DNA of 58,195 nucleotides from Gemmataceae bacterium (GCA_009691845.1 SIAJ01000027.1:1-58195); one strand, 5' to 3'; shown: positions 17,572 to 27,288, numbered from the stretch's first letter. A program made the numbers and translations. The notes: generated by a model from the letters alone, not told the origin.

Positions 17572-18747
17572 CTACACTCTTTCAATCACCATCGCCACCG
17601 CGTTGCCCCCACCCAAACACAGGCTGGCCAGGCCGTATCTTCGGCTGTGCCGAGCCAGGGCGTGGGTCAGCGTAACTAACACGCGGGCCCCGCTGGCCCC
17701 GATCGGATGGCCCAGAGCGATTGCTCCGCCATGCACGTTTACTTTCGCCTCGTCGAGGCCAAGTTCTTTTCCACACGCCAGCATTTGCGCCGCGAATGCC
17801 TCGTTCAATTCGAAGAGATCAATGTCCATCAATCGCAGCTTGGCTTTCTCCAGCACCATCTGCACGGCCATCACCGGAGCGATGAAAATGTCCTTCGGAG
17901 CGACACCGCTCGTTGCATAGGCGACGACACGCGCCAAAGGCTTGGCACCCAGCCGTGTTGCCGCCCGGTCTGAAGCGAGGACCAAGGCCGCGCCACCGTC
18001 GCTGAGTTGCGAGGCATTTCCAGCCGTCACGGTGCCATCGCTCTTGAACGCCGGCCGTAGTTTCGCCAGCCCGTCCGCCGTGCTATCCGGGCGTATTCCT
18101 TCGTCCTTGGAAATCGTTCGGGCTTTCGGGCCTGTACCAACGGTGACGGAAACGACCTCGGCGGCGAACGCTCCATGCTCCCACGCGCCGGCCGCTCGTT
18201 TATGGCTCTGGGCCGAGAAGCGATCCTGCTCGGTTCGTGAGATCGAGCACTTCCCGGCGATGTACTCGGCTGCTTCGCCCATCGGCCAATTCTCGAACGG
18301 GCACCAGAGCCCATCCCGGACCAAGACATCGACCAGCTTGCCATCGCCGTACTTGATGCCCGCGCGAATTCCTTCGGCCAGGTGCGGAGCCCGGCTCATG
18401 CTCTCCATGCCCCCGGCCACGATGATCTCGGCATCGCCCGCCTTGATCGCCTGGGCACCGAGCATCGCTGCCTTGAGGCCGGAGCCGCATACTTTGTTCA
18501 CGGTGTACGCCGCGATGGTATTCGGCAAGCCCGCAAACAAGGCGGCCTGGCGTGCGGGATTCTGGCCCACCCCCGCCTGCAGGACGTTGCCAAAGATTGC
18601 TTCATCGATCTGGTCGGGTTGGATGTTGGCACGTTTCAGGGATTCGGCGAGTGCGACCGAACCCAATCGCGGTGCGGTCAGTTCGGACAAATCGCCCAGA
18701 AATTTGCCGATCGGCGTGCGGACGGCGGAGAGAATGAAGACGTCCAT
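17572..18747 (-). CDS. Acetyl-CoA C-acetyltransferase (thiolase)
   Basis: 391 residues, the usual length for a biosynthetic or degradative thiolase. The acyl-enzyme cysteine is Cys87 in [12 protein letters not shown]; the catalytic His lies in [19 protein letters not shown] and the second Cys in [22 protein letters not shown] is also diagnostic. It condenses two acetyl-CoA to acetoacetyl-CoA or cleaves 3-ketoacyl-CoA. I chose the ATG at 18747 ([14 protein letters not shown]), where the family begins; the open frame upstream has no homologous sequence. The next gene begins within five bases of the stop. The expected partners (3-hydroxyacyl-CoA dehydrogenase, CoA-transferase) are not in the window. 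Confidence 0.93.
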   Translation of the reverse strand: MDVFILSAVRTPIGKFLGDLSELTAPRLGSVALAESLKRANIQPDQIDEAIFGNVLQAGVGQNPARQAALFAGLPNTIAAYTVNKVCGSGLKAAMLGAQAIKAGDAEIIVAGGMESMSRAPHLAEGIRAGIKYGDGKLVDVLVRDGLWCPFENWPMGEAAEYIAGKCSISRTEQDRFSAQSHKRAAGAWEHGAFAAEVVSVTVGTGPKARTISKDEGIRPDSTADGLAKLRPAFKSDGTVTAGNASQLSDGGAALVLASDRAATRLGAKPLARVVAYATSGVAPKDIFIAPVMAVQMVLEKAKLRLMDIDLFELNEAFAAQMLACGKELGLDEAKVNVHGGAIALGHPIGASGARVLVTLTHALARHSRRYGLASLCLGGGNAVAMVIERV

Positions 18748-18853
18748 CGAGTCCTCGACACAAGAAGGGTTTCCTTCATTGTACCCGAGGACTGAATCGA
18801 TTGGAGGATTCACACTGAACGACACGTTGGGACGGGCCGCACCACAAGACGAT

Positions 18854-18935
18854 CACGAAATCGCGAAAGTACCAATGCACGAAAACGTGCCGGACGAGTT
18901 CCTCCTTCGTGTATTCGTACTTTCGCCATTTCGTG
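18854..18935. repeat. 19-bp inverted repeat CACGAAAT..GCGAAAGTAC
   Basis: The left arm 18854-18872 and right arm 18917-18935 pair over 19 bp with one mismatch around a 44-base centre. It fills the gap between the VWA gene end and the thiolase start. Confidence 0.7.
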
Positions 18936-18955
18936 GTGTGAGACACTGAAATGGG

Positions 18956-20536
18956 TTAGTCGCGTTTGCCCTTCAAGGCTTCCGCTTTCTTCAGCAGATC
19001 GAGAAAATCCCGACGCTGATCAGCTCGTTCCTGGCCGATGGCATCGGTCGTCCAGGCTTTCACCGAAGACCAGTTCGCGGAACCCTTGTGCTCCGATTCG
19101 CGGAGCAACATGCCGAACGCGGCCACCGAGGCAGCAAAGCGAAAATCCGTGGAGCCAGATTTGCGCAGGCCTTCCTTGACGAGCGGAAAAGCGACCTCTC
19201 GGGCTTCCTCTGTCTCCGGGTTCTTGTAGCGCATCCGGAAAGTCAGCCATTCTCCGGTCTTCGCGGCATCGGTATCGATGTTCTTGCCCTGGTATTTCAG
19301 ATCACCAGCGTCGGCGAGCGGGATGTCCACGCCCGGCGGAACGATTTCGTAGAGGGCGGTCACCGTGTGGCCGCTTCCCATGTCGCCCGCATCTTTATCG
19401 TCGTTCCGGAAGTCCTCGTTCTTGAGCACGCGATTCTCGTAGCCGATCAGGCGATAGGCTTGCACGCGGTTGTGATTGAACTCGACCTGGAGCTTCACGT
19501 CTTTGGCGACAATCGCGAGGGCACCACCCTGTTCGACGAACAACTTGCGAGCTTCGTCGATGGTGTCGATGTAGGCGTAGTGCCCGTTGCCATGATGAGC
19601 GAGTTGTTCCAGCTTCGAGTCTTGAAGGTTGCCCATGCCGAAGCCGAGGACGGTGAGGTAGACGCCGGTCTTGCGTTTGTCTTCGACGAGGCGAACCAAC
19701 TCGCCTTCGCTGGCGATGCCGACATTGAAGTCGCCATCGGTGGCGAGAATGACCCGGTTGACACCACCTGGGATGAACGACTTGGCAGCTTGCTGATAGG
19801 CCATTTGGATGCCACTGCCGCCATTCGTCGAGCCACCGGAACCGAGTGAATTGATCACGGAACGGATGCGGCCAAGCTGGTCGCCCGCGGTGGAATCCAA
19901 CCGCAGCGAGGTATCGCCGGCATAGGTGACAATGCTGACGCGATCGCGGGGCGTGAGTGTATTGGTGAGCAGGAGCAGCGATTGCTTGACGAGCGGCAAA
20001 CGATTTTCGGGTGCCATCGAGCCCGAGGTATCGATCAGGAAAACAAAATTACGTGGCGGCATTGTTTCGGCGGTCAGGGTCTTCGCAGCCAGTGCGATCC
20101 GCAGGAGCTGGTGCTTGGCGTTCCACGGACATGGAGCCATCTCCAACGTGGCGGCCACCGGGTCGTCCCCTCGCGGTTTGGGGTAGTCGTAGTCGAAGTA
20201 GTTCAAGAGATCGGCGATGCGAACCGCGTCCTTCGGTGGCAGTTGGCCTTCGTGAATCTTCGCACGGATCAGGCTGTAGGAGGCTGTGTCCACGCTGGCG
20301 GAAAATGTCGAGCGTGGCTCGCGGGCGGCCAGGACGAAGGCATTTTCAACCAGGTGCTGGTGGTTTTCGGTATTTGCCGGTTCCTGCTCTTTGCCTGGGG
20401 TCACGGCAGGCTGGCGTTCACGTGAGGCAAGGGCTGCTCCGTGATAGCTCGTCTTCTTGTCATCGCACGCGGTGAGCGGGATGAAGCAGGCCAGGACACC
20501 AAGTAGGCGCAAAACGGACCGGGAGCGCAGTGTCAT
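18956..20536 (-). CDS. VWA-domain lipoprotein, YfbK-like
   Basis: 526 residues. The signal sequence ends in a lipobox, LTAC, before Asp-Asp, so a membrane-anchored lipoprotein. A YfbK N-terminal region follows (STFSASVDTASYSLIRAKI, PPKDAVRIADLLNYFDYDY), then the von Willebrand A domain with an intact MIDAS DTSGS near residue 172, and ATDGDFNVG. The C-terminal part matches the DUF3520-type region (YEIVPPGVDIP, LTFRMRYKNPETEEAREV). These proteins are thought to bind partners through a metal ion; the role is not established. Good Shine-Dalgarno GAGGAG upstream. Neighbours give no hint. Confidence 0.88.
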   Translation of the reverse strand: MTLRSRSVLRLLGVLACFIPLTACDDKKTSYHGAALASRERQPAVTPGKEQEPANTENHQHLVENAFVLAAREPRSTFSASVDTASYSLIRAKIHEGQLPPKDAVRIADLLNYFDYDYPKPRGDDPVAATLEMAPCPWNAKHQLLRIALAAKTLTAETMPPRNFVFLIDTSGSMAPENRLPLVKQSLLLLTNTLTPRDRVSIVTYAGDTSLRLDSTAGDQLGRIRSVINSLGSGGSTNGGSGIQMAYQQAAKSFIPGGVNRVILATDGDFNVGIASEGELVRLVEDKRKTGVYLTVLGFGMGNLQDSKLEQLAHHGNGHYAYIDTIDEARKLFVEQGGALAIVAKDVKLQVEFNHNRVQAYRLIGYENRVLKNEDFRNDDKDAGDMGSGHTVTALYEIVPPGVDIPLADAGDLKYQGKNIDTDAAKTGEWLTFRMRYKNPETEEAREVAFPLVKEGLRKSGSTDFRFAASVAAFGMLLRESEHKGSANWSSVKAWTTDAIGQERADQRRDFLDLLKKAEALKGKRD

Positions 20537-20652
20537 GGGACACTCCTCGCAAATAAGAGTAAGGGAGAATTCAATCGGCGATATGTTGCATGTATGAGCC
20601 GCGTGCGCGTAGTTTATTCCCGGTGAGTTACAGATTTTTGGGAGGACTTCTC

Positions 20653-21480
20653 ATGCTCCGTGCGTTCGTTGCGGTCGTTGCGTGCTGCACCACGCTTTCC
20701 GCTCAAGCCCCCTCTGCCGTTTCCGAGAGCACGAAAGACGAAATCGGTGTTCTCACGCACCAAGTGCAGTCGGACTATCAAGCAGGCAAGACACTTGTTC
20801 GCGTTCTACTTCCGGAGAAGCTCGAAAAGGATCGCCGCTACTCGGTCGTGTACGTTTTGCCCGTGGAGGCCGGTCGAGAAAATCGGTACGGCGACGGCCT
20901 GGCCGAAGTGAAGAAGCACGATTTGCACAACAAGTTCAAGGCCGTGTTCGTCGCACCGACTTTCTCGCATCTACCGTGGTATGGCGATCATCCAACCAAG
21001 AAAGACGTGCGTCAGGAATCATACTTCCTCAAGGTCGTGCTCCCCTTCGTGGAGAAGTCGTATCCGGTCCAAGCCGAGGCCAAGGGTCGCTATCTGCTCG
21101 GCTTCAGCAAATCCGGCTGGGGAGCGTTCAGCTTGCTGTTGCGGCATCCGGACGAGTTCCACAGGGCGGCCGCGTGGGATGCTCCGCTGTTGATGGACAA
21201 GCCAGGCCAGTATGGCAGCGGCGAGATTTTCGGCACGGTCGAGAATTTTGCGAACTACCATGTTTCGAAGTTGCTGGAGTCGAAGGCCGAACATTTGCAG
21301 AAAGAGAAACGTCTGATCCTGACTGGCTACGGAGGCTTCCGCGAGCAGCACGTGAAAGCTAATGAACTGATGGACAAGTTGAAAATCGCCCACGAGTACC
21401 GCGACGGCCCGACTCGCGAACACGACTGGCACAGCGGCTGGGTGAGTGAGGCGGTTGAGTTGTTGTTGAAATCGAAGTAA
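20653..21480 (+). CDS. Secreted alpha/beta-hydrolase esterase
   Basis: 275 residues from the ATG at 20653 (MLRAFVAVVACCTTLSAQAP, signal peptide) with GGAGG 12 bases upstream. The fold is that of the esterase D/feruloyl esterase-like group: YSVVYVLPVEAG, KAVFVAPTFSHLPWYGDH and the nucleophile elbow GFSKSGWGAFSLLL (Ser at the centre of G-x-S-x-S-G), then AAWDAPLLMD and a C-terminal EHDWHSGW that probably holds the catalytic His. It would hydrolyse an ester outside the cytoplasm; the substrate is not identifiable. Confidence 0.8.
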   Translation: MLRAFVAVVACCTTLSAQAPSAVSESTKDEIGVLTHQVQSDYQAGKTLVRVLLPEKLEKDRRYSVVYVLPVEAGRENRYGDGLAEVKKHDLHNKFKAVFVAPTFSHLPWYGDHPTKKDVRQESYFLKVVLPFVEKSYPVQAEAKGRYLLGFSKSGWGAFSLLLRHPDEFHRAAAWDAPLLMDKPGQYGSGEIFGTVENFANYHVSKLLESKAEHLQKEKRLILTGYGGFREQHVKANELMDKLKIAHEYRDGPTREHDWHSGWVSEAVELLLKSK

Positions 21481-21494
21481 GTTCTTTCTTCCCC

Positions 21495-21523
21495 TTCCCT
21501 CTCGGGAGGGGGATCAGATTTTT
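21495..21523 (+). terminator. Probable rho-independent terminator after the esterase
   Basis: CCCTC-TCGG-GAGGG (21497-21510), extended by two T-G pairs, is followed by ATCAGATTTTT. The T-run is eight bases from the stem, so it is weaker than a canonical terminator. Confidence 0.45.
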
Positions 21524-21985
21524 CGTTCGCCGACAAGGAAGAAACTGACCACTTCGGGGCCAAGGCACCGAACTCTTGCTGTGTTGAGCGAGACGTGTCG
21601 AAATTTCTTCCAAAATCGACTTAACATTTGCCCCCTTCGCAATACAGGTCTATCGGGCGTCGGTGCCCGCGGAGGGATTGTCATGCGAGTGGAACAAAAC
21701 GGAACATTTTGGAACACGAAAAAAAGGTGTCTGCCGTGGCCTCGCCGGGGTCGGACAGGTGTCAAAAGTAGGCGAAATTGGCTCGTTGCGTTGTACAGTA
21801 GTGTACAGCAACCGGTGTCGTTGCCAAACGCATTGACAAATAAGGACTTGCGTCGAAAAAATCAGTTGTGCCGTGGCCTGAAGTGTCCAAAAATGTCCTG
21901 TTTTGTCAGGCTGGGAAAAAGATGTGATTGGGCGGATCGGATCGCAACCCTCTCGCGGAGCGAGAGGGCTACATTGCTCGGTCGG
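21524..21985. other. Noncoding intergenic stretch with conserved block
   Basis: A reading frame is open here only because it crosses the antisense of the serine hydrolase; codon content gives no recognisable protein. The segment 21847-21923 resembles 56573-56651: both begin CTTGCGTCGAAA and contain AAAATGTC, TTTTGTCA and CTGGG...AAAAGAT at similar spacing. The repeat copy C follows at 21946. Confidence 0.5.
21946..21976. repeat. TGTAGC-headed palindromic repeat, copy C (reverse)
   Basis: Reads CCCTCTCGCGGAGCGAGAGG then GCTACATTG, the reverse complement of the family. The stem CCTCTCG/CGAGAGG is perfect. Confidence 0.75.
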
Positions 21986-23131
21986 CTACCTCGGTTTCCC
22001 GAACTTCGCGATGGCTGCCTGCTGGAAAGCCGCCTTGCCCTTGCTGCCGTCGTTGGGGAAGCCGGCGTGTTGAACGAGATACACCAGAATCAAACCTTGC
22101 TTGGTGTTGATCTGCATGTCGGTTGCGAGCGCGCCGCCGTGGCCGAACCAGCCGTCGCTGACCGACCAGCCGATGCCATAACTCTCCTTCAACTCCGGCG
22201 GCGTGCTGCGTTTGCTCATCTCCTTGATCGCATCCTCGGAGAGAAAACGCACATTGCCTTTTGTTCCCACATTGAGAACCATGCGGCACAAAGTTCCCAC
22301 GTCCTCGGCTGTCGAGAACAGGCCACCGGCGGGCATCGGTTGGCGGGTCCGGTTGCTCAGAGGGTAGGTGAGTTGCGCGATGTTCGTTTCTTCAAGGTGC
22401 AACTTGTCCGCGGCCGGCTTGTAGGCATGGGCCAGGCGTGCCACCTGCGAGGCGTTCGGCCAGAAGGTTGTGTCCTTCATTCCGAGCGGCTCGAACACGC
22501 GTTTGTCCATGAATTGCTCGTACGGCATCTTGCTGACCACTTCGATGATGCGGCCTGCCGAGTTGATGCCAGCATTCGAGTAGGCGTACTTCGTGCCGGG
22601 CTCCGTTTGCAGTGGGGTCATCACGTAACTCTTGATCGCGTCGCGAAGTGTCAGCCGATCGAGCGTCGGCTCTTCCATGGCCGAGCGAAACGGCATACCG
22701 CTGGTGTGGTCCATGAGCTGTCGAACGGTGATCGCCGATTTCGGACGCTTCAGCAGCATGTGGTCTTTGTCCTTCTCGACCGCGACCCACATGTCCTTGA
22801 ATTCGGGCAGATACTTCTCGACGGGATCGTCGAGTTTCACTTTACCTTCGTCCACGAGCATCATCAGCCCAACACCCGTAATCGGCTTCGACATCGATGC
22901 GATCCAAAACACGGCATCGGTCTTGATCGGCGTCTTGGATTTCACGTCCGAGTAGCCAATCGCTTCGAGGCTGAGAACCTTCTCCTTGTCGGCCACCAGC
23001 GTGACGGCCCCGGCGACGGAGCCGGTTTCGATGAATGGCACAAGTGCGACACTGGGGCCAGCCGGGGTTTCCCCGGAGAAGCAAAAGCTTCCACAGACGA
23101 GCAAAAACAGAAACGACACGCGACGACTCAT
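21986..23131 (-). CDS. Secreted serine hydrolase, beta-lactamase class C/esterase family
   Basis: 381 residues from the ATG at 23131 (MSRRVSFLFLLVCGSFCFSG), a clean signal peptide after CCGGAGTCC. Motifs of the class C beta-lactamase/DD-peptidase family are complete: S-x-x-K as ASMSKPITG near residue 80, Tyr-x-Asn as YAYSNAGIN near 195, and the third motif as FGHGGALATDM near 340. Most such environmental proteins are esterases or DD-peptidases rather than antibiotic-resistance enzymes. It is divergent from the DUF1501 gene at 23414, sharing a 282-base gap. Confidence 0.87.
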   Translation of the reverse strand: MSRRVSFLFLLVCGSFCFSGETPAGPSVALVPFIETGSVAGAVTLVADKEKVLSLEAIGYSDVKSKTPIKTDAVFWIASMSKPITGVGLMMLVDEGKVKLDDPVEKYLPEFKDMWVAVEKDKDHMLLKRPKSAITVRQLMDHTSGMPFRSAMEEPTLDRLTLRDAIKSYVMTPLQTEPGTKYAYSNAGINSAGRIIEVVSKMPYEQFMDKRVFEPLGMKDTTFWPNASQVARLAHAYKPAADKLHLEETNIAQLTYPLSNRTRQPMPAGGLFSTAEDVGTLCRMVLNVGTKGNVRFLSEDAIKEMSKRSTPPELKESYGIGWSVSDGWFGHGGALATDMQINTKQGLILVYLVQHAGFPNDGSKGKAAFQQAAIAKFGKPR

Positions 23132-23413
23132 GGCGGGGACTCCGGAAAGACAAACGGTCAATTGGGCTGCGGGATGACAGTGTACGCATTTCGGAAGGCG
23201 ACTGCGATTGTTGGCCCGACAGACGATCGTTTGACGCTCTGCGGAGATGCGAGCGAGGACGAACGTCATCGTTACAAGTCGGCGCACCCTCCTTGCAGCG
23301 GAGAAAACCTCCGTTCGACGCCGAGTGTCAAACGATCGGCGTCAAATGATCTTGGTTCTCACGCCTCTTCGGAAGTGGTATGCTCTCGGAAGGAATGGAA
23401 AGAGAGAATAGCC

Positions 23414-24700
23414 ATGCTTCGAATCTTCGGGCGAAATACGAAGCTGTGCGACGGAATCACTCGCCGTGAAATGCTTCGCGTCGGGGGACTGGCCTTCGGC
23501 GGCCTCACGCTGGCGGACGTTCTGCGCTCGCAGGCTCAAGGTGCATCGTCTGCCAAACGTGGCAAGTCGGTCATCATGATCTGGCTGCGCGGCGGGGCAT
23601 CGCATATCGACAGTTACGACATGAAACCCGATGCTCCTTCGGAGATCCGGGGCGAGTTCAAGCCGATCCGGACCAATGTGCCGGGCATTCAGGTCTGCGA
23701 GCATCTGCCGCTGCACGCGAAGATGATGGACAAACTCGCAATCATTCGCGGCATCAAGTCGAACGATCTCGGCGATCACACTCCGCATTACATCCTCACC
23801 GGATCGCCGGACCGGGGCAAACGGCCAGTGTTCGGCTCGGTCGTCAGTCATCTGCAGCCGCGAACTGACGGCATGCCCCCTTACGTCAGCCTGATGTACA
23901 AGCCACCAGGACTTTACGATAACGAGGGCCCGAACTATTTAGGGAACGCTCATCGTCCGTTCGTGCCGAAGTCCGAGGGGTTGTCGAATCTGAGCCCCGC
24001 GAAAGGGGTGCCGATCGAACGGCTCCGCGAACGTGGCTCGCTACTCAAGGAATTCGACACGCTCAAGCGCGAGGTCGATGTGCGAGGCAGCATGTCCGGC
24101 ATCGACGAGTACACCAGGCGGGCCATGGAAATGGTCGCTTCCCCGAAAGTGCGCGATGCTTTCGACATGAAGAAAGAATCCGACGCGACCGTCGCCCGCT
24201 ATGGCAAATACAGCGAAAACATGCTTCGCGCTCGGCGGCTCGTCGAAGCGGGCGTTTCCGTCGTGACGCTTAAAGTTGGCGACTGGGATACGCACGAGAA
24301 GAACTTCATCGATCACAAGGATCAACTGCCGCAACTCGATCAAGGTGTTCACGCCTTGGTGAGCGACTTGCATGATCGAGGCCTGGACAAGGATGTGGCC
24401 GTCGTGGTCTGGGGCGAGTTTGGCCGAGCGCCGAAGATTTCGCGTGGCGACGGCCGCGACCACTGGCCCGACGCCGGTGCCGCCCTCATCGCCGGTGGCG
24501 GCTTCAAAATGGGCCAGGTGATCGGTGCGACCGATTCGCACGGCGGCCGCTCGAAGGTGACGCCGTACACGCCCGGCAATGTTCTTTCGAGCCTGTATCA
24601 GCATCTCGGCATCGACCCGAGCATCACCATTCCGGATCATCTCCGGCGACCGATGTACGTGCTCGATGAACGCGAGTCGGTTCAGGAATTGGTCGGCTAG
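23414..24700 (+). CDS. DUF1501 protein with Tat signal
   Basis: 428 residues from the ATG at 23414 (MLRIFGRNTKLCDGITRREM), with the twin-arginine segment ITRREMLRVGGLAFGG. Domain motifs: SVIMIWLRGGASHIDSYDMK, HLPLHAKMMDKLAIIRGIKS, LVEAGVSVVTLKVGDWDTH, VAVVVWGEFGRAPKIS and a closing YQHLGIDPS. It is shorter than the other three copies. The frame stays open for 1.8 kb upstream, but that part is antisense to the serine hydrolase and shows no homologous protein. No DUF1549/DUF1553 partner adjoins. Confidence 0.9.
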   Translation: MLRIFGRNTKLCDGITRREMLRVGGLAFGGLTLADVLRSQAQGASSAKRGKSVIMIWLRGGASHIDSYDMKPDAPSEIRGEFKPIRTNVPGIQVCEHLPLHAKMMDKLAIIRGIKSNDLGDHTPHYILTGSPDRGKRPVFGSVVSHLQPRTDGMPPYVSLMYKPPGLYDNEGPNYLGNAHRPFVPKSEGLSNLSPAKGVPIERLRERGSLLKEFDTLKREVDVRGSMSGIDEYTRRAMEMVASPKVRDAFDMKKESDATVARYGKYSENMLRARRLVEAGVSVVTLKVGDWDTHEKNFIDHKDQLPQLDQGVHALVSDLHDRGLDKDVAVVVWGEFGRAPKISRGDGRDHWPDAGAALIAGGGFKMGQVIGATDSHGGRSKVTPYTPGNVLSSLYQHLGIDPSITIPDHLRRPMYVLDERESVQELVG

Positions 24701-24715
24701 TAGACACGATTTTGC

Positions 24716-24775
24716 GTAGCTGAATTCGTAAGAATTCAGTCTTGTTTCGAACTGAATTCTCACGAATTCAGCTAC
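24716..24775. repeat. 25-bp inverted repeat with GAATTC arms
   Basis: The left arm (24716-24740, GTAGCTGAATTCGTAAGAAT...) and right arm (24751-24775) pair over 25 bp with one mismatch around CTTGTTTCGA. Each arm is itself close to palindromic, and the right arm on the minus strand begins AATGTAGC, as in the CTCTCGC family. Confidence 0.85.
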
Positions 24776-24796
24776 ATTTGACGAGGGTCGCTTGGC

Positions 24797-26077
24797 ATGT
24801 GGAAGAACATCGCACTCGCCGCACTGCTTGTTACGCCGACAATCGGCATCGCTCAATCGCCGTTGAAGTGGGTTCCATCCACGGCGCACATGCTCCCGTT
24901 CGAGACTGCTCCGGAAGGCGAGGGCTATTTCTCGATCATCGAAGGCAAGAACGGCAAGCTGTATGTCGGCACGCACGCGAACGGCGTGAATGCCTGGCTG
25001 GTCGAATTCGATCCCAGCAGCGGGAAGATGAAAGTGGTCGTCGATTGCCACAAGGCGATCGGCAAGGACATCAAGGGCTTTGGCTCGCAGGCCAAGATTC
25101 ACACGCGCAACAACCTGGGGGCCAGTGGCAAAATCTATTTCGGAACCAAGCAAGGCTATCCGAACAAGGACGAGAAGCGCGAAGATTATCCGGGCGGCTA
25201 TCCGATGGTTTACGATCCCGCGACAGGCGAGACCAAGGTCTATCCGATTCCCGTGAAGCACCACGGCATCAACAGTATCACGCCCGATGAGAGCCGGGGT
25301 ATCGCGTACATTTCCACCTGCGCCGACCATCGACCCGGCCCTGGCGAGAACTCGATTTTTCTGATACTCGATCTGAAGACTGGCAAGTACCGCGAGTTGA
25401 TCGACACTCAACACATTTACGGCTTCATCGTGCTCGATCATCTCGGACGGGCGTACCACCCGCTGCTGGGTGGCGACATCGCACGCTACGATCCGAAGAC
25501 CGACAAGCTCGAACGCCTGAAGCAGACCATCAACGGCAAACCACTCGCAGCCGATTCGCATCTCGCGGAGGCAACGAGCCATCCAATCAACTGGGATGCC
25601 ACACCCGACGGCAAAACACTGTACTGCGTGCCGATGAGCACGAACAAACTCTACTCCTACGACCTGACGCAAACGGGTCCGACGTTGAATGGCCGCGATC
25701 TTGGTACGCTACTGCCCGGTGCGAAGTCCACCGATTGCCGGGCGTTGTGCGTTGGGCCGACGGGCGAAGTCTGGGCCTCGGTCACGGAGGCTAGCCCGCT
25801 CGGCATCAGCCTGAATCACATCGTGAGTTTCAAGTCCGGCGACAAGGCTCCACGGGATCGAGGCCCAGTCTCGATTCAGAATCCCGACTACACGCCATTC
25901 ACGGACGCGAAGGGAAAGCCGATGCCGTACCACGGTGGCACGTTCAAGACGAAAGAGGGCGTGACCACGAGCCGCCACATGACGCTAGGCGTGTGTCAAT
26001 CGAAAGCGGGTGCGGTGTACGTGTTGATGTTGCAGCCGTACACGGTGCTGGAAATCAAACCGGATGCACTCAAGTAA
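24797..26077 (+). CDS. Secreted beta-propeller protein, function unknown
   Basis: 426 residues; signal peptide MWKNIALAALLVTPTIGIAQ. Repeated blades are visible (GKLYVGTHANGVN, MVYDPATGETKVYPIP, FLILDLKTGKYRELID, LYSYDLTQTGPTLNGRDL, GPTGEVWASVTEAS), resembling SMP-30/virginiamycin lyase-type or NHL propellers. No catalytic set can be assigned. GAGG lies upstream of the ATG. It follows a DUF1501 gene in the same direction, with the GAATTC repeat between. Confidence 0.7.
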   Translation: MWKNIALAALLVTPTIGIAQSPLKWVPSTAHMLPFETAPEGEGYFSIIEGKNGKLYVGTHANGVNAWLVEFDPSSGKMKVVVDCHKAIGKDIKGFGSQAKIHTRNNLGASGKIYFGTKQGYPNKDEKREDYPGGYPMVYDPATGETKVYPIPVKHHGINSITPDESRGIAYISTCADHRPGPGENSIFLILDLKTGKYRELIDTQHIYGFIVLDHLGRAYHPLLGGDIARYDPKTDKLERLKQTINGKPLAADSHLAEATSHPINWDATPDGKTLYCVPMSTNKLYSYDLTQTGPTLNGRDLGTLLPGAKSTDCRALCVGPTGEVWASVTEASPLGISLNHIVSFKSGDKAPRDRGPVSIQNPDYTPFTDAKGKPMPYHGGTFKTKEGVTTSRHMTLGVCQSKAGAVYVLMLQPYTVLEIKPDALK

Positions 26078-26100
26078 GCCGAGCCTTTGAATGGGAAGGA

Positions 26101-27267
26101 ATGTCTGCCAGCCTATTTGACGAACGAACTCCATCGGTCCGGTGGGGCGATCCTTCGCTGCTCGACCATTTGCAACGCGTGCGTCGGCCGTGGAATCGGC
26201 TCACTCGTCGAATTGTGTGCGGGATCCTGGCAACGGTTGCTCCGGAAGATACAGGTTCCGCGATTGTCGAAATCGGTGCGGGCGACGGACAACTTCGCGA
26301 GTGGCTTCCTTCAGCATGCTTGCCCAACCTGACGCACTCGGAGCCTTCCGAACCCTTCCTGCAGCGGCTGCGGCAACGCTTTCCTGAAGCACACGCGATT
26401 CACGCGAAGGCGACGAGTTTGCCGTTCGAAACGGCTTCGGTCGCGGCCGTGCTGGGCTTGTGTGTCTTCGATTCGCTGCCTGATTTGCCGACAGTACGCG
26501 ATGAATTGAGGTGTGTGTTACGGCAAAACGGAGTCGTGGTTCACTTCCTCGACCTGGCCACCAATCCGGATTGCCTGTTCCCGGAACTGATCGCTCACGG
26601 CGAAATCCCGCTGACGAATTTTGCCCGCGACCCGGCATTGCTCGCGGTTCTTTCGGATGGGCAGAAAGCTTTGCTGCCGGTCACGAAAGACTTCGACGAA
26701 ATTTTGGCCATCGATGGCCGGGCATTCGCGAAGTACGTGACGATGTTGGAATCGGCCGGGCATCCGCTGGTTCAACAACTCGGGGCCTATCGCGGGCTCG
26801 ATCCGTATCGGCTCGCTCAAGAGTACATGACTGTCAGCGCGGACCCGGCAAAACTGCTGGCCACGAACAAGGCACTCCTGTCACTCACGCTCTCGGCCCG
26901 GTCGCTCGGTAGGGATTGGCCGATTCGTTCGATCTCGACTCGCGATCACCTGCGTGCGCAACTAACCAGCACGTTTACCAAAGTACATGGCTTCCAGATC
27001 GTGTATGCTGGTCCGGTGTCGGCGTGGGAAACGGACGCGACAATACCCGAAGGTTGCCCGATGTTACTTCGCCATGCGGGGCAAACGCGGGCACTCAAGG
27101 AAATCTTGCCGCTGCCGGGCCAGCCGATCGAGCAATGGGCAGGAGTTCCGACGGTCCTTCCCAGCACCGGGCCAATTCGTGCATGCACGGTGGAAGTGTT
27201 TGTCGCTCAAAGTAGCCCTCTCGCTCCGCGAGAGGGCGGCGAAGGCAGGCCGACCGGACGGCACTAA
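26101..27267 (+). CDS. Class I SAM-dependent methyltransferase-like protein
   Basis: 388 residues from the ATG at 26101, with GGGAAGGA directly upstream. The Rossmann SAM-binding loop is IVEIGAGDGQLREWLP near residue 55, followed by an acidic strand end and VAAVLGLCVFDSLPDLPTVRDELRC-type motifs (post-I to motif IV) typical of methyltransferase domain 11. The second half (about 160-370) is not recognisable. The C-terminal 15-17 residues (SSPLAPREGGEGRP) are encoded by the repeat copy at 27213, so the natural end has probably been altered by repeat insertion. Substrate unknown. Confidence 0.7.
   Translation: MSASLFDERTPSVRWGDPSLLDHLQRVRRPWNRLTRRIVCGILATVAPEDTGSAIVEIGAGDGQLREWLPSACLPNLTHSEPSEPFLQRLRQRFPEAHAIHAKATSLPFETASVAAVLGLCVFDSLPDLPTVRDELRCVLRQNGVVVHFLDLATNPDCLFPELIAHGEIPLTNFARDPALLAVLSDGQKALLPVTKDFDEILAIDGRAFAKYVTMLESAGHPLVQQLGAYRGLDPYRLAQEYMTVSADPAKLLATNKALLSLTLSARSLGRDWPIRSISTRDHLRAQLTSTFTKVHGFQIVYAGPVSAWETDATIPEGCPMLLRHAGQTRALKEILPLPGQPIEQWAGVPTVLPSTGPIRACTVEVFVAQSSPLAPREGGEGRPTGRH
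27213..27236. repeat. TGTAGC-headed palindromic repeat, copy D (inside a coding end)
   Basis: AGTAGCCCTCTCGCTCCGCG then AGAGGGC: perfect CCCTCTCG/CGAGAGGG stem. It lies inside the last codons of the methyltransferase-like gene. A second copy in opposite orientation follows 52 bases later. Confidence 0.75.
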
Positions 27268-27288
27268 TGTCGTTCCGGCGTTATGTCT

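Noticed and set aside
21581..24700. A 1039-codon open frame reading rightward
   Set aside because: Only the last 428 codons (from 23414) are a real DUF1501 protein. The rest is antisense to the serine hydrolase and intergenic DNA, with no protein-like motifs.
24041..25672. A 543-codon open frame on the minus strand
   Set aside because: It is antisense to the DUF1501 and propeller genes, whose motifs and codon pattern are convincing on the plus strand.
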